64,000 bases of DNA from Plasmopara viticola (Eukaryota; Oomycota; Peronosporomycetes; Peronosporales; Peronosporaceae). Position 1 is the first letter of the stretch, and each line of letters opens with the position of its first letter. The stretch covers positions 310,001-374,000 of the forward strand of contig MBPM02000016.1 of assembly GCA_001695595.3 (NCBI GenBank), written 5' to 3'. The notes below the pieces were generated by a model. The model worked only from the letters and a program-made list of their open reading frames with translations. It was not told the origin of the DNA and did no database searches. Both the position numbers and the translations under genes were made by a program. Positions 11,401 through 21,920 of the stretch are shown here, in pieces.

Positions 11401-14400
11401 GACGTGCGTGAGCGCGTGGCCACTGTCTCGTGCCTCGCTGCCCGAATCGCTATCGTTTCGTCCTGGTCAAACGTTGCTACCATGTGCGTCACATGGATGG
11501 CTACGGCACGACAAAGACAAGCATCGATTGGTGGCTCTGCCGTCTCCGCCTCGCTCTCTTTACACGTCCGGGACTCGATTAAAAGCCGGTAACATCGCCC
11601 AATTGCCCATTGGAGTCGTAATTGCGCAGCCCGGGCATGTTGGGCCTCGCGTGCTCTCTTCTTTGGCAGTTTGGTCGATTCAAGGGCTTCTCGGTCGTCG
11701 TTGCCAGCCGTGACGACGGCTTCAGTCTGTAATCGTGCGAGCACATCAAGGACCGTGCTTAACGCGTTCGCTCCAGCGTGTCCCAAGACGAACGCCGCGG
11801 TCTGGCGCTGTCCGACGTGCGTACTTCGTAGATAACACGCGAGTTGACGCACCAGTGACGCCACGAGCGTTGACGGGGCCACGTGATTAGCGTCCGCGAT
11901 GGCCGACACGTGCGGCTGGACGCTCGGACCGGCTGCAATCATGGCCAGCAAGGCAAAGTCACGCCATCGACTCAATGCCCGTGGATCAGACGGCGAGTCG
12001 TCGAACCGCGGCGTGACGGACAGCACGGGTTCGAGCTTTTGGACCTGCGCGGCCACGGGCGGATAGAGCAACGCCGTCACCTCGGATGCATGCGATTCCA
12101 CCCGTTGCAAGATACGTGCAAGCGCAAGAGACCATCGAAAACGGTGGCGGACGGACGGGTCATAGAGTAAACGGTCAAGGACGGACGAGGGGTTGAGACC
12201 GGTTGGGGCCTCGGGTGCGTACGTGAAGAACGCCGTCTGGAACTCGGACTCTAACGCGTGCACTAGTGTCCACACGCTCGGACGATCGACTGGTCGCTGG
12301 TCGACGGTGGCGTGGTCGTGACAGGACTTGCTCCTCACTGCATGGGCGACTTGAAGGGTGGCAACGACAGCCTGTCGCAATAGTTGCTCGGCCTCCCGGT
12401 TGTCCTCGCCTCGCACGAGTAGATAGACGGCAAGCGCTTCGACGTGGACGATCGCTTGAGCTCGAGCCCGTGCGCTCGCCCACCGTAGCGACGAAGCTTT
12501 TGGCGGTGCAAAGAGGACACGGAGTGTGCGCAAGATGGTCATTGCGCCGGCTGCATCACTGACCGTGGGTGACGGGCTCACGTTTAGTTGGAGAATGTAC
12601 TCGATCAAGGCACGTATCACTTGATCAGCCGTCGGCACGAGCGACTCGGACTCGAGGCGTTCAGGCACTGCAACAAGAGCAAGTAACGCTTCATGGGCCC
12701 GTCGACGCACAGAGGCGTCTGCGTTGACTAGCGCACGCACGAGCAGTCCCAGCTTTTCCTCGTCACTCAACGAGACGTGGGCGTAGAAGACGGGCAGTAA
12801 GCGCACGGCCGTGCCAAATGTCGCGACCGCGACCGCGTGCGTCGGATTGCTCCAGTGCTTCTCGTCGTCAACGTCTTTAGTGTCCACTGCGTCTCGGTCG
12901 TCGAGTAGCGTTTGCACGGACGAGAGCTCGGCCAGAACGTGGTGCCCGAACCGTGTCTTGCATTCCAAGAGCACGCGACTCAGGAGCTCTCCCAGCATGG
13001 CTTGGTGCGCCATCACGTCGTTGCGATGCACGTGAAAGCTGGCGAGCCGCTCCTCGTCTGGCGCGCACGGTGCCACGAGATAAACGAGCGCTTCGAGCCC
13101 CACGAGCTTTTGGGGATCGCCCACGCCGATCGATTCCGCGATCAATCGACGGACGTGACTCTCGATGGTATACGTCAAGTTGTACGACGCCATGGCGCGC
13201 GTGACGTGCTGGAAAGCCGGCACTGCACTCGTCGTCAAGGCTCGGAACGCGCTGGTCGGTGCCGTCCCCACCGCCTGGGGCCGTAGGCGTGGCAAGGAGA
13301 AGAAGGCCCACGCTTGCGTCGTGTTGATGATGTCCATGACCTCGGACTCGGACGGGATGCCCTTGTTGCTGGGTCCGGAAGCTCGGACGATCAAGTGGCG
13401 CTGCACCATGGACGTGAAGCTCACGTCTAGACTCGGCAACACGTGATACGCCGTCAAGTTATGCGCCGTGGCGGCGTCTTGGTTCAAGTGCGACTGGAGA
13501 CGAAGGAGCGCGAGGGCATCGTCTCGCCAATAGCGCGTGTAAATGTCATTGGGCGCAAGGGCGAGCACGACCGTTCGAAGCGCCCAGGACGCACCTTCAG
13601 CCTGTTGCTGGGTCCGGCCCCGTGGCTTTTTCTTGGCCCAGTCTGTCAAGCGCAGGGCCACGGCGTGGAGGTCACTGATACATCGGCTCCAGTCACTTGC
13701 ACTGGAAGTGTACAACGCGGTCAGCTCGGCTGGCGGCAGCGAGACGAGCTCGCGGAGGAGCCATGACGCGACCACGTGGGCACACGCCGTCCGGACGTGC
13801 GACCGGTGCGGTTTCAGCAGCAACGGCATCACGACTCGCAGCCATTTCACGGCATTGAGTAAGCGCGTCGTCAATGCTGCGCTTGGGGCAGCGATCGACG
13901 GCGTGAGGCCAAGGCGGAGGGGCATCAAGTGGCGCAAGTACGGATGCCGCACGCCGTCTTTTGCGCCTTTTGCGGCATTCCACGCCGCCGCTTGGGTCAC
14001 GAGGTCCTTTTGCAGCAGGCTACGAGCGACGTCGGGGGCCCAACCCGCTACGAGGCCCCACACGTGGCCCCACACGCCACTTGCTTCGATCGTACACGCA
14101 CGCCACGTCGTAGTGGCATCCACGCCCTTGCCTCTTGTTGCCGGCGTGGCCTTGCGAAAGTAGGAAAAGAGCGTGCCTGCGCGCTCGGTGCGTGCACGAC
14201 GATGCTCTGCGTCTTGTGCTTGCCACGAGCGTTGAAACGCCAGGCAACAGCGCGTGACGAGGAGCGTCCCGAGTTCCTCAACGGCAGGGTGTGCGTGGCC
14301 AGTCAAGCTCGAAGAAGCGTCTTGCAAGACAGTGGACAGCAGCGTGGCAGTGAGCCACGACGCGACGGGTGCCAGCAGTGACGCGGATGCCGCGGGTTCT

Positions 14401-14720
14401 GTGGCGATTGCAGCGCGAGAAGCTTCGCTTTGATCGCACCACGCCAAGAGGAACGTTGCGACAGGCTTGACACTTGCCGGTCCTCGTCGTTGACGAGTAA
14501 TGGTGATGGCTGCGCTGAGACCCTGCAGCCGCTTCACGTCCCGCTGGACCGTCGTCTCGGTGGCAAGCGGGTTTGCCGTTTCGGAACGATGGACACTGTG
14601 GTCGACGTGTTGGTCCACGAGGCACGTGGCCACGGTCATGCAATGCGTGGCAAGAAACGCATCGAGAGCGCGTTGGAACTCGCGCAAAGCCACGTCTTCC
14701 TTGACGGCTCGAGGCGTCAT
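8403..14720 (-). CDS. unrecognised 2105-residue alpha-helical (HEAT/ARM-like) protein
   Basis: A single 6.3-kb open frame starting with ATG at 14720, GC-rich with strongly biased third positions and long antisense open frames, as expected of a heavily expressed or GC-driven gene. The protein is rich in Leu, Ala and His, with regularly spaced amphipathic helices throughout, suggestive of a HEAT/armadillo-type solenoid scaffold. No transmembrane segment, P-loop, zinc motif or catalytic signature was found. I do not recognise a family; large scaffold proteins of the focadhesin, proteasome-adaptor or tRNA-modification-adaptor type are candidates by architecture only. The 3' end faces the P450 reductase; the 5' end opens onto a 1.7-kb AT-rich intergenic region. 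Confidence 0.85.
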   Translation of the reverse strand: MTPRAVKEDVALREFQRALDAFLATHCMTVATCLVDQHVDHSVHRSETANPLATETTVQRDVKRLQGLSAAITITRQRRGPASVKPVATFLLAWCDQSEASRAAIATEPAASASLLAPVASWLTATLLSTVLQDASSSLTGHAHPAVEELGTLLVTRCCLAFQRSWQAQDAEHRRARTERAGTLFSYFRKATPATRGKGVDATTTWRACTIEASGVWGHVWGLVAGWAPDVARSLLQKDLVTQAAAWNAAKGAKDGVRHPYLRHLMPLRLGLTPSIAAPSAALTTRLLNAVKWLRVVMPLLLKPHRSHVRTACAHVVASWLLRELVSLPPAELTALYTSSASDWSRCISDLHAVALRLTDWAKKKPRGRTQQQAEGASWALRTVVLALAPNDIYTRYWRDDALALLRLQSHLNQDAATAHNLTAYHVLPSLDVSFTSMVQRHLIVRASGPSNKGIPSESEVMDIINTTQAWAFFSLPRLRPQAVGTAPTSAFRALTTSAVPAFQHVTRAMASYNLTYTIESHVRRLIAESIGVGDPQKLVGLEALVYLVAPCAPDEERLASFHVHRNDVMAHQAMLGELLSRVLLECKTRFGHHVLAELSSVQTLLDDRDAVDTKDVDDEKHWSNPTHAVAVATFGTAVRLLPVFYAHVSLSDEEKLGLLVRALVNADASVRRRAHEALLALVAVPERLESESLVPTADQVIRALIEYILQLNVSPSPTVSDAAGAMTILRTLRVLFAPPKASSLRWASARARAQAIVHVEALAVYLLVRGEDNREAEQLLRQAVVATLQVAHAVRSKSCHDHATVDQRPVDRPSVWTLVHALESEFQTAFFTYAPEAPTGLNPSSVLDRLLYDPSVRHRFRWSLALARILQRVESHASEVTALLYPPVAAQVQKLEPVLSVTPRFDDSPSDPRALSRWRDFALLAMIAAGPSVQPHVSAIADANHVAPSTLVASLVRQLACYLRSTHVGQRQTAAFVLGHAGANALSTVLDVLARLQTEAVVTAGNDDREALESTKLPKKRAREAQHARAAQLRLQWAIGRCYRLLIESRTCKESEAETAEPPIDACLCRAVAIHVTHMVATFDQDETIAIRAARHETVATRSRTSSMNDTSELFLMQLDFMALYHFLVLQASTEPLPSLPVSKQHIATMLLTWCGPFEQTLAHASLSGHFHAGFLAHDKEAYSQWMQHCDVSTARDGDVLYPKLWIETLAPLHKQDDTSRRVLQYLICHRAFSLLATMVRQRPEGDAPWDDSRLDPWLEACFHLDTVHFDYLNDLQHFAHRALHAQFDWPSTSSRFHHVLHHCLEKATYALTRATASERRVARQYLKALGASRNALAFATSLLHRLQHERGAEHDKDQVALAVRLLHVLVLHVGTPHDAASAPHDQHPVALAIVATLVSKSSTDRDEEETAALCWSLQSSTPSSLASRRMHVTVSALLASHFPVLSLDMSLTLLHALSSLPLDSLTHVTQQHQMLAAVLPWLAEVSLAPRTAASTHPSDLLAVLYHVTATQSVVCRDQVEHAWLTLAFARNDRDDRNLDAIVTFLYHQALASHVPSEAARSVLGSLCRWEDAAIDVLHTLVAVARQDAGDQTTAGRQRAAVVTLASDASGHLVQCQVHPDAQALTLHLLHVALTTLFEIQERTSIDDQETSDLRQHCHGLLHSLLPLLQAPRHRLQAAFTAMQAATRPGTVDKKKKTHRAAFVNALQMLTTALSASESTCWSEVCVHEIAGAVAPEASVPRRDASSVSLRFALVAYPHVTHCFQGDVLLSVLTLLRQALSTSVSTDPSTSLACACLAFIAQSVDTMPDSKLVLYPQIFWVAVALLTHCRQGPRPRWTIHAKALTVLARLWQRTPFVAHPIVHDVVRATRPASWQPETAHTSVVMEIVRSAYASESVASRARALEMLHQAVLLVPCPLLGVSRLHHVIICTLSLLPALIVSSTAEDQGWNDLVMLWQHSAIAATNPMIEWLQAWQCNKPWCDVAATFGPVFVPALHALARHEHGQQPFTGFTLSLFVLTACLPSPGKASTPTSLYEQQSEVVLKLLEALCQECVRRNVPWPPVPEVHATLARHLQSPRSEQQWQLAMRVVTWMAEGEAKAPGTD

Positions 14721-16389
14721 GACAATGGGACGGCCGTTCCGTGCCTAATAAAGGACGAAACGCTAAACGGTCGAGGGGCGTAACAGCAGGCACGGCTTGC
14801 CACGCCGTCGCGCCGTCGACTCGAGGCCATGAGCGCATGGAAAGTAGAGACGTCGCTACACCTTGGAGTTGGGAGGACGTTAAGGTGGCACTGCCGGGAC
14901 TTGCTACTTGAAACCGATTAGTAGACGCGTTTGAGTAAGATGTAGTTGGAAAAGCCTAAACGGTGCTTTGATTTTGATGGAACTGCGGCGTGCATTGCTG
15001 GATCCGATACGCTACTATATGAAAGGGAGTGCGATAGAATGTGTAGCAGTAAGAGGGGCTTATTGGTAAGTCGTGATGAGGCTGGAAGTAGGCGTTAGAT
15101 AGACTGGAGACAACGTAGATAAGACGGTGGTACACACTTCGATTCATAGACAAGCAGCCTTTTGCGTCATGTCAAAGGCAGTGTTGCTAGTAATTGCATT
15201 GCTGAAGTGCGGCTTTTGGTTAAGAGCATGCAGTCGCCGCTTGACCAGCTAGTGAGCGCTGTAATGGCATTCGACAAGTTTGTCTATTTAATAGGAGGCG
15301 ACTAGGAAGTGTTGAAAGGTCCAACGTCGAGTCATACCTTCTAGATCAAACGAAAAGGTTTTGAGATTTCTTTCTTAGCAATTGACTGGCTTGAAATCCA
15401 CAGCAGGCAGCAACGCAAATTATGCAGCTGGTAGATATGGGGAGAAAAATTTGATCCGTCTGGAAGCCTATGCGAGGGCCTCCTTCGAATGTCTACCCGC
15501 GGAGGCACGGGATTGACGACAAAGTGCTACCACGTTCCATGAATATCCATGGGTTTGATCTTGTGTATTCCTTCTGAATACGCGACTAGATTTTCCACCA
15601 CAGATTTGGCAGGGGATGCATCACTTTGGATTTTTCTTGTTGCTGTTGACATCAGCAAGTGGGTTTTCGATTACTGGAGCAGGATTTGCCATATCATATT
15701 TTAAACAATTGTGGCTGAAAGGCTATGGTATATGGACATTGTGTTTATTGAATGCTTTGCTATTTATTCTCCAGTGACATGGCGTGTTTTTGGCAGTCAA
15801 GCTGTATTTTTCAGGACCAAACACCAAAGCATTTCTCGACAAGAATACATCAGATTTTCTGAGCTCAGGTGCAGCGTGCGCTACCTATCTTCAAGACATT
15901 GTTGGCGAATTAATCTCAGTCGAGGACTGAGTAGTTGTAGATTCTTTGAGATTCGGTTGCTTTGACATGTTTAATATAGAGATTTACCTACCGGGACACT
16001 ACGATTTGCATAATTGCCAATCATTTTTGCAGATAAGTTCTTTTTGTCAACACAGGATCCTTCGTGACACCCAGAAACAAATTTTTGCACCCCGCCTCCG
16101 CTCTTGGTGATTGTTCGGTGCTCCGTGTTACTCACCGAGTCTTGCAAACATACTGTTCAAGGGTTTCTTGGCTTTTTCCGGCTCGGTGGTATAAGCCACA
16201 CAAGACTATCCATACCTGTCACTTTAAGCGCTCCTTACACTGCACCTTATATCCACATAATCTAATCATTGTCACAATAATTGTGCTCCTTCGATTTTAA
16301 ATTGGAACAATTATTGTTCCGTTAAGTCGTGGGTAGTTCCCAATAATTGTACCCTCGCACTAATTATCCACATCCCAAACTTATTGTCC
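14721..16389. other. AT-rich divergent intergenic region
   Basis: Separates the start of the 2105-residue gene (minus) from POP1 (plus). Open frames are short and unremarkable. The last ~120 bp hold a cluster of AATAATTGT palindromes (listed separately). Base composition drops sharply to AT-rich immediately outside the preceding coding region. Confidence 0.6.
16273..16354. promoter_or_regulatory. cluster of three AATAATTGT-type palindromes upstream of POP1
   Basis: CACAATAATTGTG (16273-16285), GGAACAATTATTGTTCC (16304-16320, perfect 17-nt palindrome) and CAATAATTGT (16341-16350) flanked by GGGTA/TACCC inverted arms (16331-16335, 16350-16354). All lie within 120 bp of the POP1 start codon. 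Repetition and symmetry suggest binding sites for a dimeric factor; this is inference. Confidence 0.45.
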
Positions 16390-19035
16390 ATGACTGGGCT
16401 CGGTCCCCGCATGCTCCAAGTGCTCCAGTTCGCGAACGCGCGTGCACCAGAGCTGCAGGCCCTCGAGGAACTCTCCCAGCAACCAGCCGTCTCTTCCATC
16501 ACGGACGCAAAGCTCGAGACCCAAAAGAAGCAGCGCAGACGCAGGGCCAATGCGTTCAAGTCGTACCAGATGCCACAGAGATTGCGTACTGTGACCAGCA
16601 ACAATCCAAGCACGTTACGTTGCCGAAAGCATCGGCGACGACCACACCAGTTGCGTCAAGCACGCTCAGCCGGTACGGATTCCGAGCAGCCACGGTGGTT
16701 GGCGACCCATTTGTGGCACGCCAAGCGGATGGTCATGCGGGACCAGTATGGTTACATGGTACCGCACCACCGCGTCGACAAGAGTGTATCGGCTTCCTTA
16801 CAAGCAGTGAGGAAGAAGGCAACGTTGCACGACTGTAGCTACCTCGGCATCATTGAGCTCTTTGGTCTCCCTCAAAGGATTTTAGAGGCGCTGCAATTGG
16901 TTTCGGATCCCAATGGATCGGATTTTCATGGATTCAAGTTCTTAAGTGGTACAGAAGAAGGTACTAGTATGTTGTACCATATGGGGCACTTTCCAGCGGG
17001 TACCATTGCGCCAGTGACGTTCATGTGGAGACCATTGAAGAAAGAGTATTTGCAGGGCACTTTTTACTTGCACGAGGAGTGGCAAACGACAAAGAGACAA
17101 TTGTGGCTGTGGGTACATCCTGCAGCGTATATGGAGGCAGCAACGGCCATTGCTGAAGCTTGTGAGCACGTGCTTGGGGAAGACGACGAGTGTATTGAAA
17201 TGCACGATCGACGTGGCCAATTGTGTCGCTTCAAACTACGCGGACGACTAGCGAACGAATTGGTTGCAACTCTTGCACGTGGAAACGTCAAAGCGGACAA
17301 AGAAGAAGAAGTGGACGATGCGTGCGTGTCCGATCAAGAAGATGGCTTTGCCACGCGGGAGATTGTTGCCACTTGTACCAGTGTCAACCGGTGTACCTTG
17401 CTGCGTACCCTTGGTACAATTGGCAAGACAAACGCCTTTGATGCGCGAAAGGACCAGATCTATGCTGTTGCAATCAACGATCCGCGTCTTGCACGGTACC
17501 GAGATGGAACAGGACGTCAAGTAGCTCCTCGTTTAGAACCCAACTTATCGCTGTTAAAAGAACCACCTAGTGGGATTGTACCAAAAGTTGGGACAAGCGT
17601 GATCAAAAGTCCGTTGTCTGGACTCAGTCTGTCATCGCTCGGTCAAGCGGCCGAGGAACCAGAGACTGAAGTCATTGTAAAAGAACTGCAGTCTTTAATG
17701 GCCTGGACGACCAACGCTTTGGATAATCGCAATCATCTGTGCTATCCGATCGTGAGTGGAGAAGAACTTCGAAATGAAGTGGAGGTACAAGATGACGGCG
17801 GTTTAAAAGCATCTCCTGGCTCAATGTTGTGGTCATTGTCAAAGAGACGACACCTTGAACGCTCGTTTGTACCAGATCACACATTAAACCATGAGATCTA
17901 CCGGCAGCGAAAGGCTGGCAATGACCTCGAGGGTGGCACAGCTGTACCTCTCGATCTTTTGGCAATTCAAAAGCACGAACCGTATCCTCATACAAGTGGG
18001 TGGGATTTGATCTGTCTACCGTCCTATGCTCCTTGCTTGCTCAAGGCACTCGTCTTTCGTGGAGCGTTCGTTGTGGGAGAGAAGGAAGAGTCGGCTCTAT
18101 CGACAGTTCTCCATCAACCGAGGTACCAGTGACAAAAAGTGTAGGCTTTGATTTTCTGGACATTGTACGATATCTGACAATTTCTTAATGTAGTTTTCCA
18201 CGCGATTATCCCGATACGAAAGCGGGACAAGTTTTTTGGGACACGTATGCCCAAGACATGGCAACAAAGCAAGCGAAAAAGCCGAAAGCAAAGCGGTTTA
18301 ACTATGAAAAACACAATGTCCAGGCACCGTATCAACCACGGTGGGAGCTGGTATTTGCCAAAGAAGAGCGTTTGCAGGCATTGTGTGTGCTGCGTGGACG
18401 AAACGACATGGTACCCTTTTGCTTTGCTCGTTCGGAAGCCAAAAATGGAAAAGATACGAGCGACGAGACACCTGCAGGCGTCCAGATGGCGTCCATAGTG
18501 TCGACGCGACCGTCAACTCTTGTGCGCGTTGTGCTTCGGCTTCCAAGACGCGGCAATATTAATGTCAATGCCATGGTACGTGTACCCAATTTGTGCCAAT
18601 ACTGTAAACTGATTGGAACCATTGGTTACCCAGCTGTTGGCACCGTTAGCCAACGATGTGGACGACTTTGCCAATAATCCAAAGTGGATGGGCCATGAGA
18701 TTGTGGCAACAAACAAGAGCAAAGGGGAAACGAACACAACACATGAGGTTAGCAACGCGCTTGGTCGATGATTGTATGACAATAACATTGATGGATCGCC
18801 TTGTGTATTGAACGAGATATAGCGAGCTCTCATCGGGTTCGTGACCTCAGCAATCTACGATCGCCCCAAGAGCGCCTTTCGTGCCATTGGCTTCATCGCT
18901 TGGGGGCCTTTGAACCATCTTTTCGGCACAAACCAGTGTACCAATTCGACAAGACAGGGTCACTACGCTCTCGCCATGCTTCATTCTCCGCAAAGTCGGA
19001 TAATTCGTCCAGTGCTTGTCCACGCCGAGGCCTAG
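16390..19035 (+). CDS. POP1: ribonuclease P/MRP protein subunit POP1
   Basis: Four exons: 16390-18122, 18194-18579, 18650-18747, 18823-19035, with introns of 71, 70 and 75 bp (phases 2, 1, 0), coding 809 residues. POP1 is the largest protein of nuclear RNase P and RNase MRP, which mature tRNA 5' ends and process pre-rRNA. The N-terminal POP1 domain has LQFANARAPELQALEEL, a basic RRRRAN patch and WLATHLWHAKRM, then LHDCSYLGIIELFG. The POPLD region has SGWDLICLPS...LVFRGAF, and across the first intron PSFPRDYPDT. The last exon supplies the family's terminal block (RALIGFVTSA...AFRAIGFI). The start is the ATG at 16390; an upstream in-frame TTG is ignored. The second donor (GTGTAC at 18580) was chosen because it keeps the frame and yields AMVPNDVDDF, matching the family's MxxVP segment; the GTACGT four bases earlier breaks the frame. 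Confidence 0.9.
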
Positions 19036-19341
19036 AAACGTGGTCAAAGCGACTCTGTAGTCGAGACGAAGCGTTGTTCTTGAACCAGCGACGCAAATGA
19101 GCTTGACCAAGCTCTTGACTTGACCCCACTTTGACAATATATTATTGCGCATAGCGACAATGCAATAAATAATAATCCAGCTCCGGCAACGACCGGCGAG
19201 GAGAACGCGCTTGAGCTTGAAAACCGACTTGTGCATGACGCAATAAACCACTGCGGCGTTTAATAGTGGTACATTTCCCATTGCAACACTAGTAGACCTC
19301 CTTCCCTCTCGCCAATGTCTCCAGCGATCGAAACTTGCGTC
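19036..19341. other. short 3'-3' spacer
   Basis: 306 bp between the convergent POP1 and sirtuin stop codons. AT-rich around 19130-19180; no gene, repeat or clear terminator seen. Confidence 0.6.
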
Positions 19342-21372
19342 TCACTTGTCGTCAAGACTGGACGGTGCCATCAACTCGTTGCCACTTGCTACCAACGCGT
19401 CTTGGTCTTCGCTTGGCAAAGCAACAGTCGCCGTGGCTTTCTTCTCCTCGTCGCCATTGATCACGACGACCACAGCCTCGGCCTCCATCGCGGCAACTTC
19501 CTCCTCGTTCGTCCCTCCTTCGCACGAAGAGACGTTGCTCTCCTCGTCACTCGAAGTACAATAGGTAGACGTCGCACCGTTGAACAAATGCCTTGAAGGA
19601 GGCACAAACTCAAACGGCAACGGGGCCAGCGCTCTCGTCGCTACCACCGGAGGGAGATGCAGGTCCGATTGGCCCAATAAGACTGGGTCCGGCCGTGGCA
19701 GGTCCCAATCCAGCAACCGGCACAATTCCTGCACAATCTCGTCCGAGTAGCCCAAGAGTTCCACGTCAAACTCGTGCGGCCGGCCCACTGGTTCCCGATT
19801 GATCAAAACCATGGGCGTGTCCTTGAGAAAGCGCCCGACAATGCTCCGGACTGGGTTCACTTTGAGCGAAGAGCCCATGACCAAGACAAGGTCGGCCGTG
19901 CGCTCGTCGCGCTTGATCGCGTCGTGAAAGCGCCGTGGCAACGACTCGCCAAAGAACACAATGTCGGGTTTCACAATGCCATCCGACGCGTGGCACGCCT
20001 GGCACATGGGTACGCGTTGCTGCAAGACATCGTCGCGAATGGCCTCGTTTGAAAACGTGCGGTGGCACGCCAAACACGTGGCCGTGGCAAACGAACCGTG
20101 GCACAGCACGGCGCGCTCGGACGCAATCCCGGCCGCGTGTTCCAACATGTCAATGTTCTACGACAGAGAGCAGTGAGAGAGATTCGCGTCACGAGACGCT
20201 TTAAACGAGCTTCATCACTACCTGACTATAGACTCGGAGGAGCTTGCCTTTCGTTTCCAATAATTTGAGAAAATAATGACTTGGCGACGGCACAAAAGTA
20301 AAGCCCCTGGATTTCGGAAACAATTCTTTTGCAAAAGCAAAAAACGGTTTCGGGTTGGCGCGGAAGAAATCAATGTCTGCCACACGAATCAACAGAGTTT
20401 TCATGAGTCAACAAGCAACTATTGTATAATTTGGGCAAGAAAGACTTGCCAAACATGCACTGCGGGTTTGGCAAATTATATTCGCCCAAGCGCTGCACGC
20501 GACAGAAGTTAGTGTCGAATTGTTTCCAAAAAGACGGTAAGGGACCAATAATTTCACGTTCGTACATTGTAGATACCATTCTCGGATCGAAAGTCGGGGA
20601 TCCCGCACGATACGGAGATCCCTGCCCCCGCCAGCACGACAATGTGTTTACTCGCGCGTAGCAGCGACGCAACATCCTGGAGCGTATTGACACTGTCTAG
20701 TTTTTCTCGTGGTCGCTACGTACAAGTCCATTAATCCCAGCAATAATGTCCACTCAAGACTTCCAATGAACGTACCGTGACTGTCGGTTTGAGGAGCTGA
20801 ATGCCCATCGAGAACATGGCTTCCCACAGCTCGTCATCGTCCACGGCGGCTCCGTCTGCCACACCTAGACCCAGAGCATCCAGCATTTCACCAGCAGGCC
20901 GTCCGGCCGTTTTTTGATCCATCAACCAATGCAAAAACATCTCTTCTTGGTCCTCACTTTCGTCAGAGGATCCATCTCGGTCCTGATGAAGCGCCGACAC
21001 CCGTCTCGAGACGCTAAAGCCGTCAAGGTGGTCCTCTGTCCCGTCCGAGCCATTTGCCTCGTCACTCTTGGGGTCGTGCACGTTCAATAAAGGCTCGACT
21101 GCCTCTGTTGCAGCGTAGAAAGAGGTCGGACCGGGTGGAGGGGCCCGGGGAGGCGTCGCTTGTTCCACCTCGTCGTCGGAAGCCCGTTGTTTCTTACTGG
21201 GCGGTGCAGTGGCGTGGCTCGTCATGCTACCACTACGGTTCCGATTACCCATGCCACTCGAGCTCCCCTTACTGCTGCTCGAGCTGCAGGGGCTGATCGG
21301 CTCCACCATTGTCGGAGCGGGGCTCATATTTACGACGGTTACGGTACGACTGTCCGGATTTGATCGCTCCAT
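19342..21372 (-). CDS. SIRT1-type NAD-dependent protein deacetylase (sirtuin)
   Basis: Five exons: 20776-21372, 20566-20715, 20450-20492, 20222-20376, 19342-20157, with introns of 60, 73, 73 and 64 bp, coding 586 residues. Sirtuins remove acyl groups from lysines of histones and other proteins using NAD+. The NAD site reads [15 protein letters not shown] (from about 229), with [19 protein letters not shown] just before it, the hallmark of the SIRT1 branch. The joins give [27 protein letters not shown] and [10 protein letters not shown] with catalytic His at about 335. Zinc pairs CLAC and CQAC follow, then [18 protein letters not shown] and INREP...FDVELLG. The N-terminal ~200 residues and C-terminal ~130 are acidic and low complexity, as in nuclear SIRT1 proteins. 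The third intron is GC-AG (listed separately). Divergent from the axonemal gene. Confidence 0.93.
20377..20449 (-). other. GC-AG intron in the sirtuin gene
   Basis: The exon ends ATGTTTG followed by GCAAGT, and the downstream exon begins after GGCAG at 20376. This restores CMFDIDFF, the conserved SIRT1 MFDIxFF segment. No GT donor in the vicinity gives the correct frame. GCAAGT is the usual strong form of the GC donor recognised by the major spliceosome. Confidence 0.8.
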
Positions 21373-21920
21373 TTCGAGAGATCAGGCGCGCAAAAAGTGG
21401 ACACAGTTCAAGGGCGTGCGAGGGGCTGTGTGGGTCAATGTCAAGCTATAAAACAAGTCTGCTACGCTGTGACGTGCTCCACCTCTTGACGCGCTTTCGG
21501 AGTCAAGAGCCCGAGAATCGCGGCCGCTAGTTTCGTTATGGTTTAAAGAAGAGATTAGAGTTGGCCGAGGGTAGGGGACTTTAAGGTCCAGTCTAGAGGT
21601 GTTTCTAATTATTTGAACATGATTAGAAACACAACGCGCTATTAATAATAACATTAAAAGACAAAGGTTGCAGCCACCTCAAAGTATCAATTAGAGCGCG
21701 TAAAATGTGGATATGGATGAGGACATCTTCCTCACGGCTCCCTTTCGAGAGCAAAAGCGGTTTTATCTGCCGAGTGCATCTTTAGTCTATACGCTATTGC
21801 TCTTGGAGTCAAGAGCTAGAGTTTGAGGCTCTAATAGCTGTACATTGTTGAGCTTAAAATACTTCAAGAACCCAAAACGAACGTCGACAGAAGCAACGTT
21901 TTTTCTCCCGTAAATCTTAA
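21373..21920. other. divergent promoter region, sirtuin / axonemal docking gene
   Basis: 548 bp between two start codons on opposite strands. Moderately AT-rich; no repeats or RNA genes seen. Presumed to carry both promoters. Confidence 0.5.
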
